Source of the DNA: Sinomonas albida
Lineage (GTDB): Bacteria > Actinomycetota > Actinomycetes > Actinomycetales > Micrococcaceae
Reading direction: 5' to 3'
Assembly: GCF_004919045.1 (NCBI RefSeq)
Contig: NZ_SWDW01000005.1
Coordinates: forward strand, 124,001 to 188,000
DNA: 64,000 nt
This document shows, piece after piece, positions 7,080-16,388 of the stretch. The notes beneath the pieces are model-generated. The model had not been told where the DNA came from, made no database searches, and saw only the letters and a program-made list of their open reading frames with translations. The stretch's first letter is position 1. Each line of letters opens with the position of its first letter. Both the position numbers and the translations under genes were made by a program.

Positions 7080-10000
7080 GGACGGCTCCTCTCGTCGAGG
7101 TGAAGTTCGCGACTTGGACGATGCGCGGCGGCGCCCCACGGCGGACCAGCCGCCCGCGCCCTGGCGGGAACTGCTCGGCGTAGACGCGGGGGAAGATCTG
7201 CCCCTCCGACCGCTCGCCGCTCATCACGAACCCGGTCCCGCCACTGTCCCGGAGCGACTGCAGCGAGAGGTCGTAGAGCGCGCGCGAGGCGCCGCCCACC
7301 GGGCGCGTCACCACGACGTTGAGGCCGAGGTCGCGGGCCGACGGCAGGTACGGCAGGAGCGGGCTGAGGGGCTCGGTCCCGGACGAGGCAAGGATGTCGA
7401 AGTCGTCCACGAGGACCACGATGCGGGGGCGCGAGCCCTCGTTCGTCGCGGCACTGCGCTTCTCAAGCTCGACGGCGATGGCCTCGGCAAGGCCGCGGGC
7501 GTCGCGCCCGTTCGTCGCGTGGCCGCCGAGGTAGTCCTCGGGGATTTCCGATGCGGTTCCGCCGCGGACGTCCATGACGGCGATCGCGAGCTCGTCGGGG
7601 CTCGACCGGTCGATGAGGCCCGCCGCGATGCCGCGCAGGAGGGTCGTCTTGCCGGAGCCGGCGTCGCCGAACACGATGAGGTGCTGATCGAGCAGCGGGT
7701 CGAACGCGACGTACTCCATCGTGTCCTGCCTGAGCCCGAACGGGACCCGCTCGGGCACCTGGAGGGGGTCGGGCAGTTCGGCGGGCTCGAACGATTCGGG
7801 CAGGAGCCGGATCGGCGCGGCAGCGGGGCCGGACCAGTCGGCCGTGAGCCGCGCCGCGAGTGCCTCGAGCTCGTCGCCGAGCTGGGCGTCGTCGACGTCG
7901 TCCAGCACTGGGAGCGCGACCTGGCCGTAGAGCGACGCGCCCGTGAGGACGCGGCCGGGCTCGGCGCCGAGCAGCACGGCCGCGGCCGCGCGGCTCACGT
8001 TTGAATCCGCGGGATCGTTGAGCCGCAGCTCGAAGCGCTGGCCGATGAGCGGTTGGCTCGCCATGCGGAGCTCGTTCCAGCGGGTGAGGGCCACAATCAC
8101 GTGGATCCCGAAGCTCCCGCCGCGCTGCACGAGCTCCGTGAACGGGTCCTCGAGCTCCTCGAATTCCGTGCGGATCGCGCCGAAGCCGTCCACGAGCAGC
8201 ACGACGTCGGGAGAGACCAGCTCGGGGACCTCGCCGGCCGCGTGCCGCGCGCGGAGCATCGCGACCGAATCGATGTCGTGGTCGCGGAACACCGTTTCGC
8301 GGTGCCGGCTCATCGCCTGGAGCTCCTCGATGAGCCGGAGGAGCTTCGTGCGGTCGGAGCGCGTGGCCACGCCGCCCACGTGCGGGAAGCCCTCGATCCT
8401 CGAGAGCCCGCCGCCCGCGAGGTCCATGCCGTAGACGCTCACCTCGCGTGGCGTGTGGGTGAGCGCGAGCGAGGCCGCGATGGTCCGCAGGACGGTCGTG
8501 CGGCCGGAGCCTGGGGCGCCGATCACCGCGATGTGGCCGCCGCCGATCGTGAAGTCGAGAAGCCACGGTGCCTGGCGCTGGCGCGCGGGGTCGTCGAGGA
8601 GTCCGATCGGCGTCCGCAACCCGGCCTCCGCCCCGGCGGTTCCCGCGTCGACGACGCTCCCGAGCGCCACGCGCGTGGGCAGCGGCGGGAGCCACACGGG
8701 TTCCGTCTGGCGGCCGGACGCCGCGAGGTGCCCCACCGCGACGTCGACGAGAGAGGGCCCGGTGTCCGGCCGGACGAGCCGCGCCTCAGGCTGCCGCCGC
8801 GTTTCCGAGCCGATCCCGTCCGAGCCTGCCTCCGATCCGATGCCGTTGTGCACGGGAAGCACGAACACGTCCCGAGCGGCACCGTCGGCCGGGGCGGGCT
8901 CGGGCTCATCGAGAGGGCCCGAGACGTACCCGGCGCGGAACTCGCTGTAGATGCTCGTGTCGACCTTGAGGAAGCCGAAACCCGGCACAGCCGGCAGGTG
9001 GAACGCGTCCGGTGTGCCGAGGATCGTCTGGCTCTCGGCCTCGGAGAACGTGCGCAGGCCGATCCGATACGAGAGGTACGTGTCGAGGCCGCGCAGCTTG
9101 CCGCTTTCGATCCGCTGGCTCGAGAGCAGGAGGTGCACGCCGATCGAGCGGCCGATCCGTCCGATCGTCAGGAGCAGGTCCACGAAGTCGGGCTCCGCCG
9201 TGAGCAGCTCGCCGAATTCGTCGATGACGAGGAGCAGGTGCGGCATGGGCGGCAGCTCGGGCCGCGCCCGCCGCAGCTCGCGGTAATGCGTGATGCTCGG
9301 CGATGCGCCGGCGTCGCGGAGCAGCTTCTGCCGCCGGAGCACCTCGCCCGCGATGCTCTCCCGCGCGCGCCGCGTGAGCTGCGGATCGTCCTGGAGGTTG
9401 TCCATGAGGCCCGCGACGTGCCCGAGCCGCGCGAACGGTGCAAACGCCGCGCCGCCCTTGTAGTCCACGAGGATCATCGAGAGGTCGTCGGGGGAGTGCG
9501 AGGCCGCGAGCGCGAGCACGAGCGTGCGCAGGAGCTCGCTCTTGCCCGATCCGGTCGCGCCGATGCAGATCCCGTGTGGCCCCATGCCGAGCTGCGCCGA
9601 CTCCTTGAGATCGAGGTGCAGGGGCATGCCGTGCCGATCCACGCCGATGGCCACACGCAGGAAATCGCGCGGCGCGCGGGCGCGCCAGGCTTCCTCGGGG
9701 TCGAGGGCGGACGGGTCCTCGAGACCCAGCAGCTCGGGCATGCTGATCGGCTCGCCCCCATCCGCGCGCTCCGCGGCGTCGAGCGAGAGGCGCAGCGGCG
9801 CGAGGAGGCGGGCGACGGCGGTGAGCAGCGGCGCGGATACGGCATCGATGCTTCCGCGCAGCTCGGCGACGGGCCCAGCGTCGGCCGTGCCCCGCGCGTC
9901 GTCCGGCTGGCGAGCGTCTCCCAGCCCCCGCGCGTCGCCCGCGATCCTCGCATCCGTCACGGTGAGCTCGCCGCCGGACACCGTCACACGGAGTGATACC

Positions 10001-11091
10001 TCGGACGGCTCGTCGAGCCTGTCCTCGACGAGGTGCACGAGCGTGATGCCGAGTTCACCGAGATCGCCCCGGCCCTCGAGGAACGGGAACGACTGCGCGA
10101 GCCCGCCGTGTTCGTCGAGGAAGACGACGAGGCGCGGCTGCTCGGCCCGGCCCGCCGAGACCATGGAGCGGCGGCGCTGCTCCGCCGCGGCCACCCGCTC
10201 GGAGAGCTCGTCCGCGAGGATCTGCGCGAGCGTCGCGAGGTCGGGGGCCACGCGGCGCGCCCTGACAGGCCCGTCGAACGTGCGGCTTATCACGAGGTGG
10301 GGAAGCAGGTCGAGGCCCGCCCAATCGGCGGCCCGGTCCGGGGCGAACACCGCGGCGAGCTGGACGTCGTCGGGCGCGTGGAGGGCCGCGAGCTGGGCCG
10401 CCATGGCCCGCGCGACGCCGAGCACCTCCTCGCGCTCGCCGACCACGGCGACGTCGCCCGCGCCGTCGAGCCGCACAGTCACCGGCATGCCGGGCACGGT
10501 CGCGGTCCTCGCGGCGAAGAGGCCGAGCTCCTCGGCCATGAGGGAATCGGACGGCTGGAGCGGGTTCGACGCCGCGGGCACGGCGAGCCGGAACCACGGA
10601 ACATCCCCGAGCCCCACCCGCACGCGGAGGAACTCCACGTGGCTTCGGCGCCGCTCCCACACGCGGGAGGGGTCGCTGACCAGCAGCGGAAGCGCCGCGG
10701 GCGCGGGGTCCAGCACGAGCGCGTCGCGCCGCACGTCCTCGGACCGCTCCCGCATGGTGGAGCGCAGCTCCTCGAGGTAGTCGAGGTACCGCTCGCGCTG
10801 TGTCCGGCGCGTGCGGGCGGCCTGCGCCCGGTGCGTGAACGCGAGCCCGAGGCCGCTCACGATCGCGACCACGAAGACGAGCGCCGCCACGACCATGAAC
10901 ACCGGATTGGTGCCGCGCAGCACGATCATCATGACCACGGAGGAGACCGCGCCGAGCACGGGCAGGAGCGACTGCAGCGGGAGCCCGCCCGAGCTCCCCT
11001 CGGGGAGCTGCGGCGGCGGGGAAAGCTCCTCCGGCTCTGGCGGGACCAGCGGCTCGGTGATGCGGCCCGGGCGGTGGATCACGGTGATCAT
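7069..11091 (-). CDS. eccC: Type VII secretion ATPase EccC (FtsK/SpoIIIE type)
   Basis: This 1340-aa protein starts MITVIHRPGRI, overlapping the end of the MinD-like gene. Two transmembrane helices (about residues 45-90) are followed by three ATPase domains. Domain 1 has a full Walker A, GATGSGKS (near residue 511), and Walker B LLLVIDEFGELL. Domain 2 has GAPGSGRT (near 857), with Arg in place of the usual Lys. Domain 3 has GDAGSGKT (near 1140). In ESX systems EccC is the motor and docks substrates through its distal domains, usually by binding the C-terminus of a WXG100 protein. Fused domains in one chain match the undivided EccC form. A longer upstream frame (to 11484) is a GC artefact. Confidence 0.96.
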   Translation of the reverse strand: MITVIHRPGRITEPLVPPEPEELSPPPQLPEGSSGGLPLQSLLPVLGAVSSVVMMIVLRGTNPVFMVVAALVFVVAIVSGLGLAFTHRAQAARTRRTQRERYLDYLEELRSTMRERSEDVRRDALVLDPAPAALPLLVSDPSRVWERRRSHVEFLRVRVGLGDVPWFRLAVPAASNPLQPSDSLMAEELGLFAARTATVPGMPVTVRLDGAGDVAVVGEREEVLGVARAMAAQLAALHAPDDVQLAAVFAPDRAADWAGLDLLPHLVISRTFDGPVRARRVAPDLATLAQILADELSERVAAAEQRRRSMVSAGRAEQPRLVVFLDEHGGLAQSFPFLEGRGDLGELGITLVHLVEDRLDEPSEVSLRVTVSGGELTVTDARIAGDARGLGDARQPDDARGTADAGPVAELRGSIDAVSAPLLTAVARLLAPLRLSLDAAERADGGEPISMPELLGLEDPSALDPEEAWRARAPRDFLRVAIGVDRHGMPLHLDLKESAQLGMGPHGICIGATGSGKSELLRTLVLALAASHSPDDLSMILVDYKGGAAFAPFARLGHVAGLMDNLQDDPQLTRRARESIAGEVLRRQKLLRDAGASPSITHYRELRRARPELPPMPHLLLVIDEFGELLTAEPDFVDLLLTIGRIGRSIGVHLLLSSQRIESGKLRGLDTYLSYRIGLRTFSEAESQTILGTPDAFHLPAVPGFGFLKVDTSIYSEFRAGYVSGPLDEPEPAPADGAARDVFVLPVHNGIGSEAGSDGIGSETRRQPEARLVRPDTGPSLVDVAVGHLAASGRQTEPVWLPPLPTRVALGSVVDAGTAGAEAGLRTPIGLLDDPARQRQAPWLLDFTIGGGHIAVIGAPGSGRTTVLRTIAASLALTHTPREVSVYGMDLAGGGLSRIEGFPHVGGVATRSDRTKLLRLIEELQAMSRHRETVFRDHDIDSVAMLRARHAAGEVPELVSPDVVLLVDGFGAIRTEFEELEDPFTELVQRGGSFGIHVIVALTRWNELRMASQPLIGQRFELRLNDPADSNVSRAAAAVLLGAEPGRVLTGASLYGQVALPVLDDVDDAQLGDELEALAARLTADWSGPAAAPIRLLPESFEPAELPDPLQVPERVPFGLRQDTMEYVAFDPLLDQHLIVFGDAGSGKTTLLRGIAAGLIDRSSPDELAIAVMDVRGGTASEIPEDYLGGHATNGRDARGLAEAIAVELEKRSAATNEGSRPRIVVLVDDFDILASSGTEPLSPLLPYLPSARDLGLNVVVTRPVGGASRALYDLSLQSLRDSGGTGFVMSGERSEGQIFPRVYAEQFPPGRGRLVRRGAPPRIVQVANFTSTRGAVHAP

Positions 11092-11987
11092 GCGGGGGCC
11101 TCGGCCTTCTCCGCGGGGGCCACCGACGACGGCGGGAGCGACGCCTCGATGAGGGCGGCGGCCAGGCGGATGTGGGCTTCGCGGACGGCCTGGGCCGCCG
11201 GCCGCCCGGCCCCGGCTCCCGCCCCGGTCCCGTATCGCGAGTCGAACGGGACGAAGTGGATGGGCGCGAGTCCCCACGAGCCGGCGGCGCGGCTCGCCGC
11301 CGGACCCACGTCGTCGACGTCGACTGCCACGACAAGCGGGGCCCGCCCCGAGCGGGCGTGGATCGCCCCGACGTGCGCAAGCGCCTCCTCGAGCGCGAAC
11401 CGGTCCGCGCGCGCCACGAGCGCGAGCGCGTGGGCGTCGTCGACGGCGGCGCTGAGGTCCACGGACGGGGCTCGCCGGCCCCAATCGCCCACGGCGACGT
11501 CGAAGAAGCGGGTGATCGGCTCAACAGCCGTTCGCCACTCGGCGGGTGAGGCCTGCCGCGCCGCCCCCGTCGGCTCGGGCGCGACGACGCGCAGCCCGAT
11601 GGGCGAGGCGGGCAGGGCGCTCGTCGCCTCCCATGACGTCGCCGCCGCCGGTCGTCGCTCGGGCAGCGTCCTGCGGCGCGACGGGGCGGCCTCCTCCAGC
11701 GGTTGGGGCACGGCGTCCGCGCCCGTGAGGAGGGTCACCGCTCGGGAGGCCCCGCCGTCGACCGCCAACACCCGCCTCGGGCGGCGCTGGGCGAGGATCG
11801 TCGCGACGGACGCCGCCGTGGTGGACACGCCTACCCCTCCGCGCAGTCCCACGAAGTTGACCCGCCGACAGGTCGGGACGCCCCGCCGGATCGCGGCGTC
11901 GGCGTCGGCGAGCTCGCGGGTGCCCCGGACGATGCTGCCGAGGAGCGCGCGCCGCGCCGCCGTGGCGAGCTCGTTGGCCGCCAGCAT
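11088..11987 (-). CDS. MinD/ParA-like ATPase of the T7SS cluster, atypical P-loop
   Basis: The protein is 299 aa, starting MLAANELATAARRALLGSIV at 11987; its start overlaps the eccD stop by one base (TGATG) and its stop overlaps the eccC start by 4 bp. The core NFVGLRGGVGVSTTAASVAT (from about residue 43) has the shape of a deviant Walker A (KGGxGKTT), but both Lys positions are changed (RGG, GVST). LAVDGG follows as the A'/B-type strand. MinD-like proteins occur in actinobacterial ESX loci, where they are thought to position or regulate the apparatus. The missing lysines may make this one a nucleotide-binding-deficient or structural member. The C-terminal 60 residues are Ala/Gly-rich. Confidence 0.8.
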   Translation of the reverse strand: MLAANELATAARRALLGSIVRGTRELADADAAIRRGVPTCRRVNFVGLRGGVGVSTTAASVATILAQRRPRRVLAVDGGASRAVTLLTGADAVPQPLEEAAPSRRRTLPERRPAAATSWEATSALPASPIGLRVVAPEPTGAARQASPAEWRTAVEPITRFFDVAVGDWGRRAPSVDLSAAVDDAHALALVARADRFALEEALAHVGAIHARSGRAPLVVAVDVDDVGPAASRAAGSWGLAPIHFVPFDSRYGTGAGAGAGRPAAQAVREAHIRLAAALIEASLPPSSVAPAEKAEAPA

Positions 11988-13306
11988 CAGAACGTCCCCA
12001 AGAGGTGCTCGTACAGGTCGAAGCTCCCGAGCAAGAGCGGCAGCATCGCGACGACCGCCACGGCCTCGACCGCGTTCCCGAAGGCGCGGAGGCGCGCCCG
12101 CTGGTGCGGCGCGGGCCGCACCCCCACGAGCAGCGCGATGACGAGCGCGAGCCCGGAAAGTGCCGCCGCGCCCCATCCCTGAGCTGCGTGCGCGCCGATC
12201 CCCACGATCGCTGGGACGCCGGCGGCGCCCCAGAGGAGCACGCCTTGGGTCGCGCCGGGGAACGCGCGCGTGCGGAGCGCGCAGACGACGACGGCGGCCG
12301 CTCCGAGCGCGGCCGACCAACCGTCCGCGCCCGCGAGCAGGACGGTCGCGCAGGCCGCGAGCGTGAGCGCAATCGCGCCGACGGTCCAGTCGAGCGTTGC
12401 GTACGTCTCGCCGAGTGTGGCCCGGACGCGGGTCCTCGGCGCCGAGGTGCCGCGCGCCACGGCGTCGTCGAGGCCCGTGAGGCCGGACGCTGACATCGCC
12501 CAGGCGGGGAGCACGCCGCACGATACGGTCGCGAGGACTGCCACGACGCCGCACGTTCCGAGCAGCGGGGCGCCGATCGCCAGGAGGGCGGCGGCGATGA
12601 GTGCGTGTGCGCCCCCGACCGCCGCGGCCGTAAGGAGCGGCCGGTGGCGGAGGCCGATCCCGACGCCTACCCCGGCCGCAATCCATGCCCACAGCACCGC
12701 AAGGGCTACGGCGAGCGGCGCGGAGGGTGCCGCATGCGGCGAGAACAGGGCCGAAGCGGCCGCCCCCACGTCGGCCGAGAGGCCGAGCGCGGCTGCCGTG
12801 ACGGCCAGCGCCGGCCAGCGCCACCTGCGGCCGAGCGCCGCCCCGAGCGCCGCGAGGACTGCAGCGGCTACGAGAGGCACCGCGACCGCGGCCGCTGGCG
12901 GGAGCCGCAGCTCTCCGAGCAGCAGGCCTGCCGCGAGGGTCGCGCCGGCGATGCCGGCCATGCCGACGCCCTGCCGCGCCACCGCGTTCCACGGCCTGGC
13001 GGAGGTCGCGAACTCGTCCGCGACGGCGTCGGTGACATCGGAGACCTCGGGTGGCGGCGGCGCGTCCGCGCGGCGAAGCAGGCGCAGCACCTCTCCGTCG
13101 AGCACGGACTGGGCCCGTGAGTCCGCTGCGAGGTCGATCTCCTGGCCAGTAGCGCGCACGAGCGCGGGCGCTCGGCTTGCGTCCGGCTCCTCGCCGAGGA
13201 GGTCGAGGAAGCGGGGCACGAGGCCCGCGAACGGCTCGTCCGAGGCCACGACGATCTCAGCTCGGCGGCGCTCGCCGACCACTGTCACTCGGGTGAAGTC
13301 CGTCAT
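11987..13306 (-). CDS. eccD: Type VII secretion integral membrane protein EccD
   Basis: This 439-aa protein begins with a ubiquitin-like (YukD-type) cytosolic domain, MTDFTRVTVVGERRRAEIVV to about residue 90, followed by a linker and some eleven hydrophobic helices to the C-terminus (last helix VAVVAMLPLLLGSFDLYEHL). This is the standard EccD layout, although the protein is a little short for the family. It would form the membrane pore scaffold with EccC. Upstream spacing to the small membrane protein gene is a 4-bp overlap. Confidence 0.93.
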   Translation of the reverse strand: MTDFTRVTVVGERRRAEIVVASDEPFAGLVPRFLDLLGEEPDASRAPALVRATGQEIDLAADSRAQSVLDGEVLRLLRRADAPPPPEVSDVTDAVADEFATSARPWNAVARQGVGMAGIAGATLAAGLLLGELRLPPAAAVAVPLVAAAVLAALGAALGRRWRWPALAVTAAALGLSADVGAAASALFSPHAAPSAPLAVALAVLWAWIAAGVGVGIGLRHRPLLTAAAVGGAHALIAAALLAIGAPLLGTCGVVAVLATVSCGVLPAWAMSASGLTGLDDAVARGTSAPRTRVRATLGETYATLDWTVGAIALTLAACATVLLAGADGWSAALGAAAVVVCALRTRAFPGATQGVLLWGAAGVPAIVGIGAHAAQGWGAAALSGLALVIALLVGVRPAPHQRARLRAFGNAVEAVAVVAMLPLLLGSFDLYEHLLGTF

Positions 13307-13698
13307 GGCGCCCCCTTGGTCGAGTGCGGTGCGGGATTGGATGGTGCCGGGCTCTGCGGGGCCGGGCTCTGCGGGGCCACGCTGGGAGGTCCTGTCGACG
13401 CGGTCGTGCCGGCCGCCGTCGTGCGTTGCGGCGGCGCGCTGCTCTGCGCCGTGTCGGTGCTCTGGGGCACCGAGGTGCCAAGCATGCCCGTGCCGTGGGC
13501 CGTGGCGGCCGTGACGAACGAGAAGCCCAGGCAGCCCACGCCGACGACGGCGGCGAGGATGATCCCGCCGATGAAGCGCCGCACGTTGTCGGTCACCTGA
13601 CGGCGGTCGTCGAGCCTGCCGAACAGGAGGGCCTGCCTGAGCCGTTTCCGATGGGTGCCCACGCTCTCCAGGAGCAGCGCGTCATTGTTGCGTGGCAC
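13303..13698 (-). CDS. Small single-pass membrane protein of the T7SS operon
   Basis: A GTG at 13698 gives 131 aa (M/VPRNNDALLLESVGTH...); the reading frame overlaps the 3' end of the upstream gene by 17 bp and the eccD start by 4 bp. A basic N-terminal half (RKRLRQALLFGRLDDRRQ) precedes one membrane helix (about residues 46-68, IGGIILAAVVGVGCLGFSFV). A Pro/Ala/Ser/Thr-rich tail of about 60 residues with repeated PQSPAP follows, probably outside the cell. Its place and topology (short cytosolic basic part, one helix) recall the N-terminal portion of EccB, but the large periplasmic EccB domain is absent. Naming it an EccB substitute would be speculation. Confidence 0.75.
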   Translation of the reverse strand: MPRNNDALLLESVGTHRKRLRQALLFGRLDDRRQVTDNVRRFIGGIILAAVVGVGCLGFSFVTAATAHGTGMLGTSVPQSTDTAQSSAPPQRTTAAGTTASTGPPSVAPQSPAPQSPAPSNPAPHSTKGAP

Positions 13699-14797
13699 GC
13701 TCGACCTCCTCGACCTGCGCCCGGGTGGCCCCCGTGGCGGCGCGGATACGGTCGATCCCGATGTCCTCGACGATCGCCGCGAGCCGCTCGACGCCGCGTC
13801 CGTCGTGGTCCGGGTCGAGGGGGAACACGAGCGCGGGGATGCGCGGTCGCCCCGCGATCTGCGCCCGGTGGCGGCGCCGCATCTCCTCTGGATCGAGGCC
13901 CAGCTCCCTGACTCCGGGCGCGCCGATGAGCATCGCGAGCGGTGCGGGCGGCGCCTCGAGGACGGGTGGATGTGTGAGGTTGGCGCTCCCGGGCCGCGCG
14001 AGCACGAGGCCGAATAGCGGGAGCTGGCGCGCGGCGAGCGTGGCGAGGACCTCGGGCACGAGCCGGACCCGATCGGAAGTGTGCGGATCACCCAGAAGTC
14101 CAGCGCCGACCAGTCCGGTGACGAGCTCCTCGACGCCATGATGCGTGCGCTGAACCGTGAGCGTCGCAGAGACGGGAACCTCGCGGGTCCCGCTTACCAC
14201 GATCCGGCTCGGCTCCGGCATGCGCGACCGGGCGAAGTCGGTCAGCGCGTGGCGGTCCCACGGCTGGCCGGCGGGTTCGTGCGTTCCCCAGCCAGACGGG
14301 GTCTCGTGCCCGAGCGCGGCGGTGAACAGCTCGATCCCGCCGCCGAGCAGGGTCTCCTCGGCGGCGCGGTGCCGGATCGAGAGCGAGACCACAAGCTGCA
14401 TCGCCTCGGGAGGTCTGGGCTGGAGGAATGCGAGCGCGATCTCGTCGACGCTCTGCGGCGGCGGGACGTGGATCGCGTCCTGGAAGCGCTCGAGCCGGCG
14501 CCCATTGCGTCCGTCGCGCAGCACGCCGTCGCCGCCGCGCACCACCCACTTTCCACCGAATTCTTCGAGCAGGTCGCGCATCGGCTCGGTCAGGGAGGAG
14601 AGCCCGTCGGTCACGAGGATCGACCGGCCACCCGCCGCCGCAACCTTGCGGAGCAAGTCGAGGCGGCCGAAGTTGAGCGAGACGATGGGCAGTCGCGACT
14701 CGGTGCGGACCGATCCCTCGCCCTCGCTGTCGGCGAGCGGGTGTTTGACGGAGATCGTTTCGCGTTCGAGGGCCGCTTGGTCTTCGCTGTCGGTCAT
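13682..14797 (-). CDS. T7SS-associated cytosolic protein, DUF6177-like (tentative)
   Basis: The protein is 371 aa, starting MTDSEDQAALERETISVKHP at 14797 (ATGA overlap with the FHA gene). No signal peptide or membrane helix is evident. Notable runs are GGRSILVTDGLSSLTEPMRD near residue 58 and IVVSGTREVPVSATLTVQRT near 200; there is no P-loop. From memory, loci of this type in Micrococcales encode a conserved protein annotated DUF6177, which would fit in length and position; I could not verify this. Its fixed position between the FHA protein and the membrane components suggests a conserved role in substrate handling or assembly. Confidence 0.7.
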   Translation of the reverse strand: MTDSEDQAALERETISVKHPLADSEGEGSVRTESRLPIVSLNFGRLDLLRKVAAAGGRSILVTDGLSSLTEPMRDLLEEFGGKWVVRGGDGVLRDGRNGRRLERFQDAIHVPPPQSVDEIALAFLQPRPPEAMQLVVSLSIRHRAAEETLLGGGIELFTAALGHETPSGWGTHEPAGQPWDRHALTDFARSRMPEPSRIVVSGTREVPVSATLTVQRTHHGVEELVTGLVGAGLLGDPHTSDRVRLVPEVLATLAARQLPLFGLVLARPGSANLTHPPVLEAPPAPLAMLIGAPGVRELGLDPEEMRRRHRAQIAGRPRIPALVFPLDPDHDGRGVERLAAIVEDIGIDRIRAATGATRAQVEEVERATQQ

Positions 14798-15819
14798 GCG
14801 CCGTCCTTGCCGATCGAGTCGAGTCGGAACGAGTGGTCGCCCATGCGCACGGTCGTGCCGACCGCTAGCCGGACGTCCGTCTGGGGGGTCAGGGCCACGG
14901 GGCGCTGGCCGGGGGCCTCAATCACGGTCCCGTTGGCCGAGTTGAGGTCCCGGGCGTAGACGGCGCCGTCACGCCGCTCGAGCCACAGGTGGGTCTGGGA
15001 CAGGGTGCGGGAGAGGTCCGGCACCGCGATCGAGGTCACGCCTGGCTGGCGCGCGGGGTTCCGCCCGATCGCGCACGCGTCGATGAACCAGTGGGCGGAG
15101 TTCGCGGCGCTGAACGAGATGACGACCGCTTGGGGCGGCGCGTCCGTGAGCGCCGCACGAGGTGTCGCTCCCTCGCCAGGCGCGGCTGAGGCGGGGTCCG
15201 TCCAAGCGGGCGCGGTGAGCGGGCGGGCGTCTGCAGCGAACGACGGCGAGAGCGGGTCGCGTCCTCGGCTCAGGTCAGCGTTCACTCGCCCGGTGGCGCG
15301 CTGCCAGGGGCCAGGCTCGCCGGGGAACATCGCCTTCGGCGGACGCTTCGCGGGCCGGGCAACCCGCGTGATCGCCGTCGCCCAAGGGACAGGGAGTCCT
15401 GTTATCGCGTCGACTGTCCGGGTCTTGGTGAGCAGACCGCCGAGCGAGCGGCCCCGCCGGGCCTGCACCGCCCCGTGGGCGATAGCCGCGGCGGCCAGGC
15501 CGAGTGCGGCACCCACGAGCGCCGCGAACCAAGGAAAGCCGGTCCGGATCCCCGTCGGTGCCGACGCCGCCGCGAGCGCAGCCACCGCGGAGGCCGCGAC
15601 GAGAGTCACCAGCGTGTCGATCGCCCGCGCAGCGGTGGTGCGCCACGCGGAAGCGAGATGAACTCTTGCGAACGGCGAGGTGACGTCGCGCTGGTGGCCT
15701 GGCGTCGCCGTCGTCAGCGGGGCACCGCAGGTGGAGCAGTTGGGCTGCGCCGATGAGACTTCGCTGCTGCAGTTTCCGCAGGTGGGCGAAGGAATGGGCG
15801 CGGCGGCCAATGGTGACAC
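14794..15819 (-). CDS. Zinc-ribbon, membrane and FHA-domain protein of the T7SS operon
   Basis: This 341-aa protein is the first gene of the apparatus operon. An N-terminal zinc ribbon (CGNCSS then CSTCG, residues about 14-32) precedes two hydrophobic helices in an RDD-like arrangement (about 65-130). A Pro/Ala-rich linker leads to a C-terminal FHA domain (about 240-335) with the hallmark AIGRNPARQPG, LSRTLSQTHLWLE and DLNSANGTVI segments. FHA domains bind phosphothreonine, so the protein is probably the point where Ser/Thr kinase signalling reaches the apparatus. FHA proteins (such as EccA/FhaA partners or YukC-type factors) are common in T7SS loci. The start ATG at 15819 is the first in frame. 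Confidence 0.9.
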   Translation of the reverse strand: MSPLAAAPIPSPTCGNCSSEVSSAQPNCSTCGAPLTTATPGHQRDVTSPFARVHLASAWRTTAARAIDTLVTLVAASAVAALAAASAPTGIRTGFPWFAALVGAALGLAAAAIAHGAVQARRGRSLGGLLTKTRTVDAITGLPVPWATAITRVARPAKRPPKAMFPGEPGPWQRATGRVNADLSRGRDPLSPSFAADARPLTAPAWTDPASAAPGEGATPRAALTDAPPQAVVISFSAANSAHWFIDACAIGRNPARQPGVTSIAVPDLSRTLSQTHLWLERRDGAVYARDLNSANGTVIEAPGQRPVALTPQTDVRLAVGTTVRMGDHSFRLDSIGKDGA

Positions 15820-16009
15820 GGTCTACCTCCCCTCCGGTGACCATTATGACCGTCCAGTTGTCGGGCCACAGTCCCAGTGTCACGCGTTGTACAGGTATTT
15901 TGTCATTTCGACGGATTTAGTTACTCTGGTGGGGCTTACGGCTCGTTCGGAGCGGACCACAGTTCACCGGCGGCATGGTGCCGCGGAAGAAGAGGAACCG
16001 AGGAACAGC
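15820..16009. promoter_or_regulatory. Divergent control region between T7SS apparatus and cargo operons
   Basis: The 190 bp separating the FHA gene (minus) from the first WXG100 gene (plus) contain a markedly AT-richer segment (about 15895-15930). TTGTCA (15900-15905) and TACTCT (15922-15927), 16 bp apart, are a possible plus-strand promoter. No strong operator palindrome is evident. The promoter call is weak; the region's role follows from the divergent layout. Confidence 0.4.
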
Positions 16010-16345
16010 ATGAAGTTTGCCATGGGGGCGCAGACCCTCTCCACGCTGACCAAGCAGACGTCTTCGTCGTCGAGCGATCTGGGGGCTTTGGTCCGTCAGC
16101 TCGCCGCATCGGCCGAGCCGCTGCAGGGCAAGTTCAATGGGGCGGGGCGCGCAGCGTTCGACGCCTTCCACTCTCACACGGATGAGATCGCCACTGAGCT
16201 GAACCAGGCGCTGGCCTCAGTGCTGCGCGGCATCTCGGGGATGGATCATTCCTTCCAGACCGGCGATTCGGAGATGGCCGAGAGCACGCGTTCGCTCACG
16301 AGCAGCTCGAACTTCGACGCGGCGCGCTTCAGCGGCCGCGGCTGA
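16010..16345 (+). CDS. WXG100-family secreted protein, ESX type, WxG replaced by FNG
   Basis: This 111-aa protein starts MKFAMGAQTLSTLTKQ at 16010 (AGGAAC upstream); longer frames back to 15680 run through the promoter region and are rejected. The length, the all-helical hairpin and the central turn LQGKFNGAGRAAFDAFHSH fit WXG100, with FNG at the WxG position. Such proteins are exported as dimers by EccC and often act as partners of larger LXG/WXG-type toxins. Being the first cargo gene and next to a second small helical protein, it probably forms a heterodimer with that product. Confidence 0.85.
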   Translation: MKFAMGAQTLSTLTKQTSSSSSDLGALVRQLAASAEPLQGKFNGAGRAAFDAFHSHTDEIATELNQALASVLRGISGMDHSFQTGDSEMAESTRSLTSSSNFDAARFSGRG

Positions 16346-16388
16346 CGGATTCTACGGACCAGGATTCAGGACCAGGCGGGGAGTGAAC

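Noticed and set aside
10033-12141. Long plus-strand frame opposite eccC and the MinD-like gene (702 codons)
   Set aside because: Antisense GC-rich shadow: low-complexity Arg/Ala/Gly product with no domain, while the minus strand carries recognisable EccC.
15680-16009. N-terminal extension of the first WXG100 protein
   Set aside because: It would cross the divergent promoter region and give a non-WXG100 length; ATG 16010 has a ribosome site.
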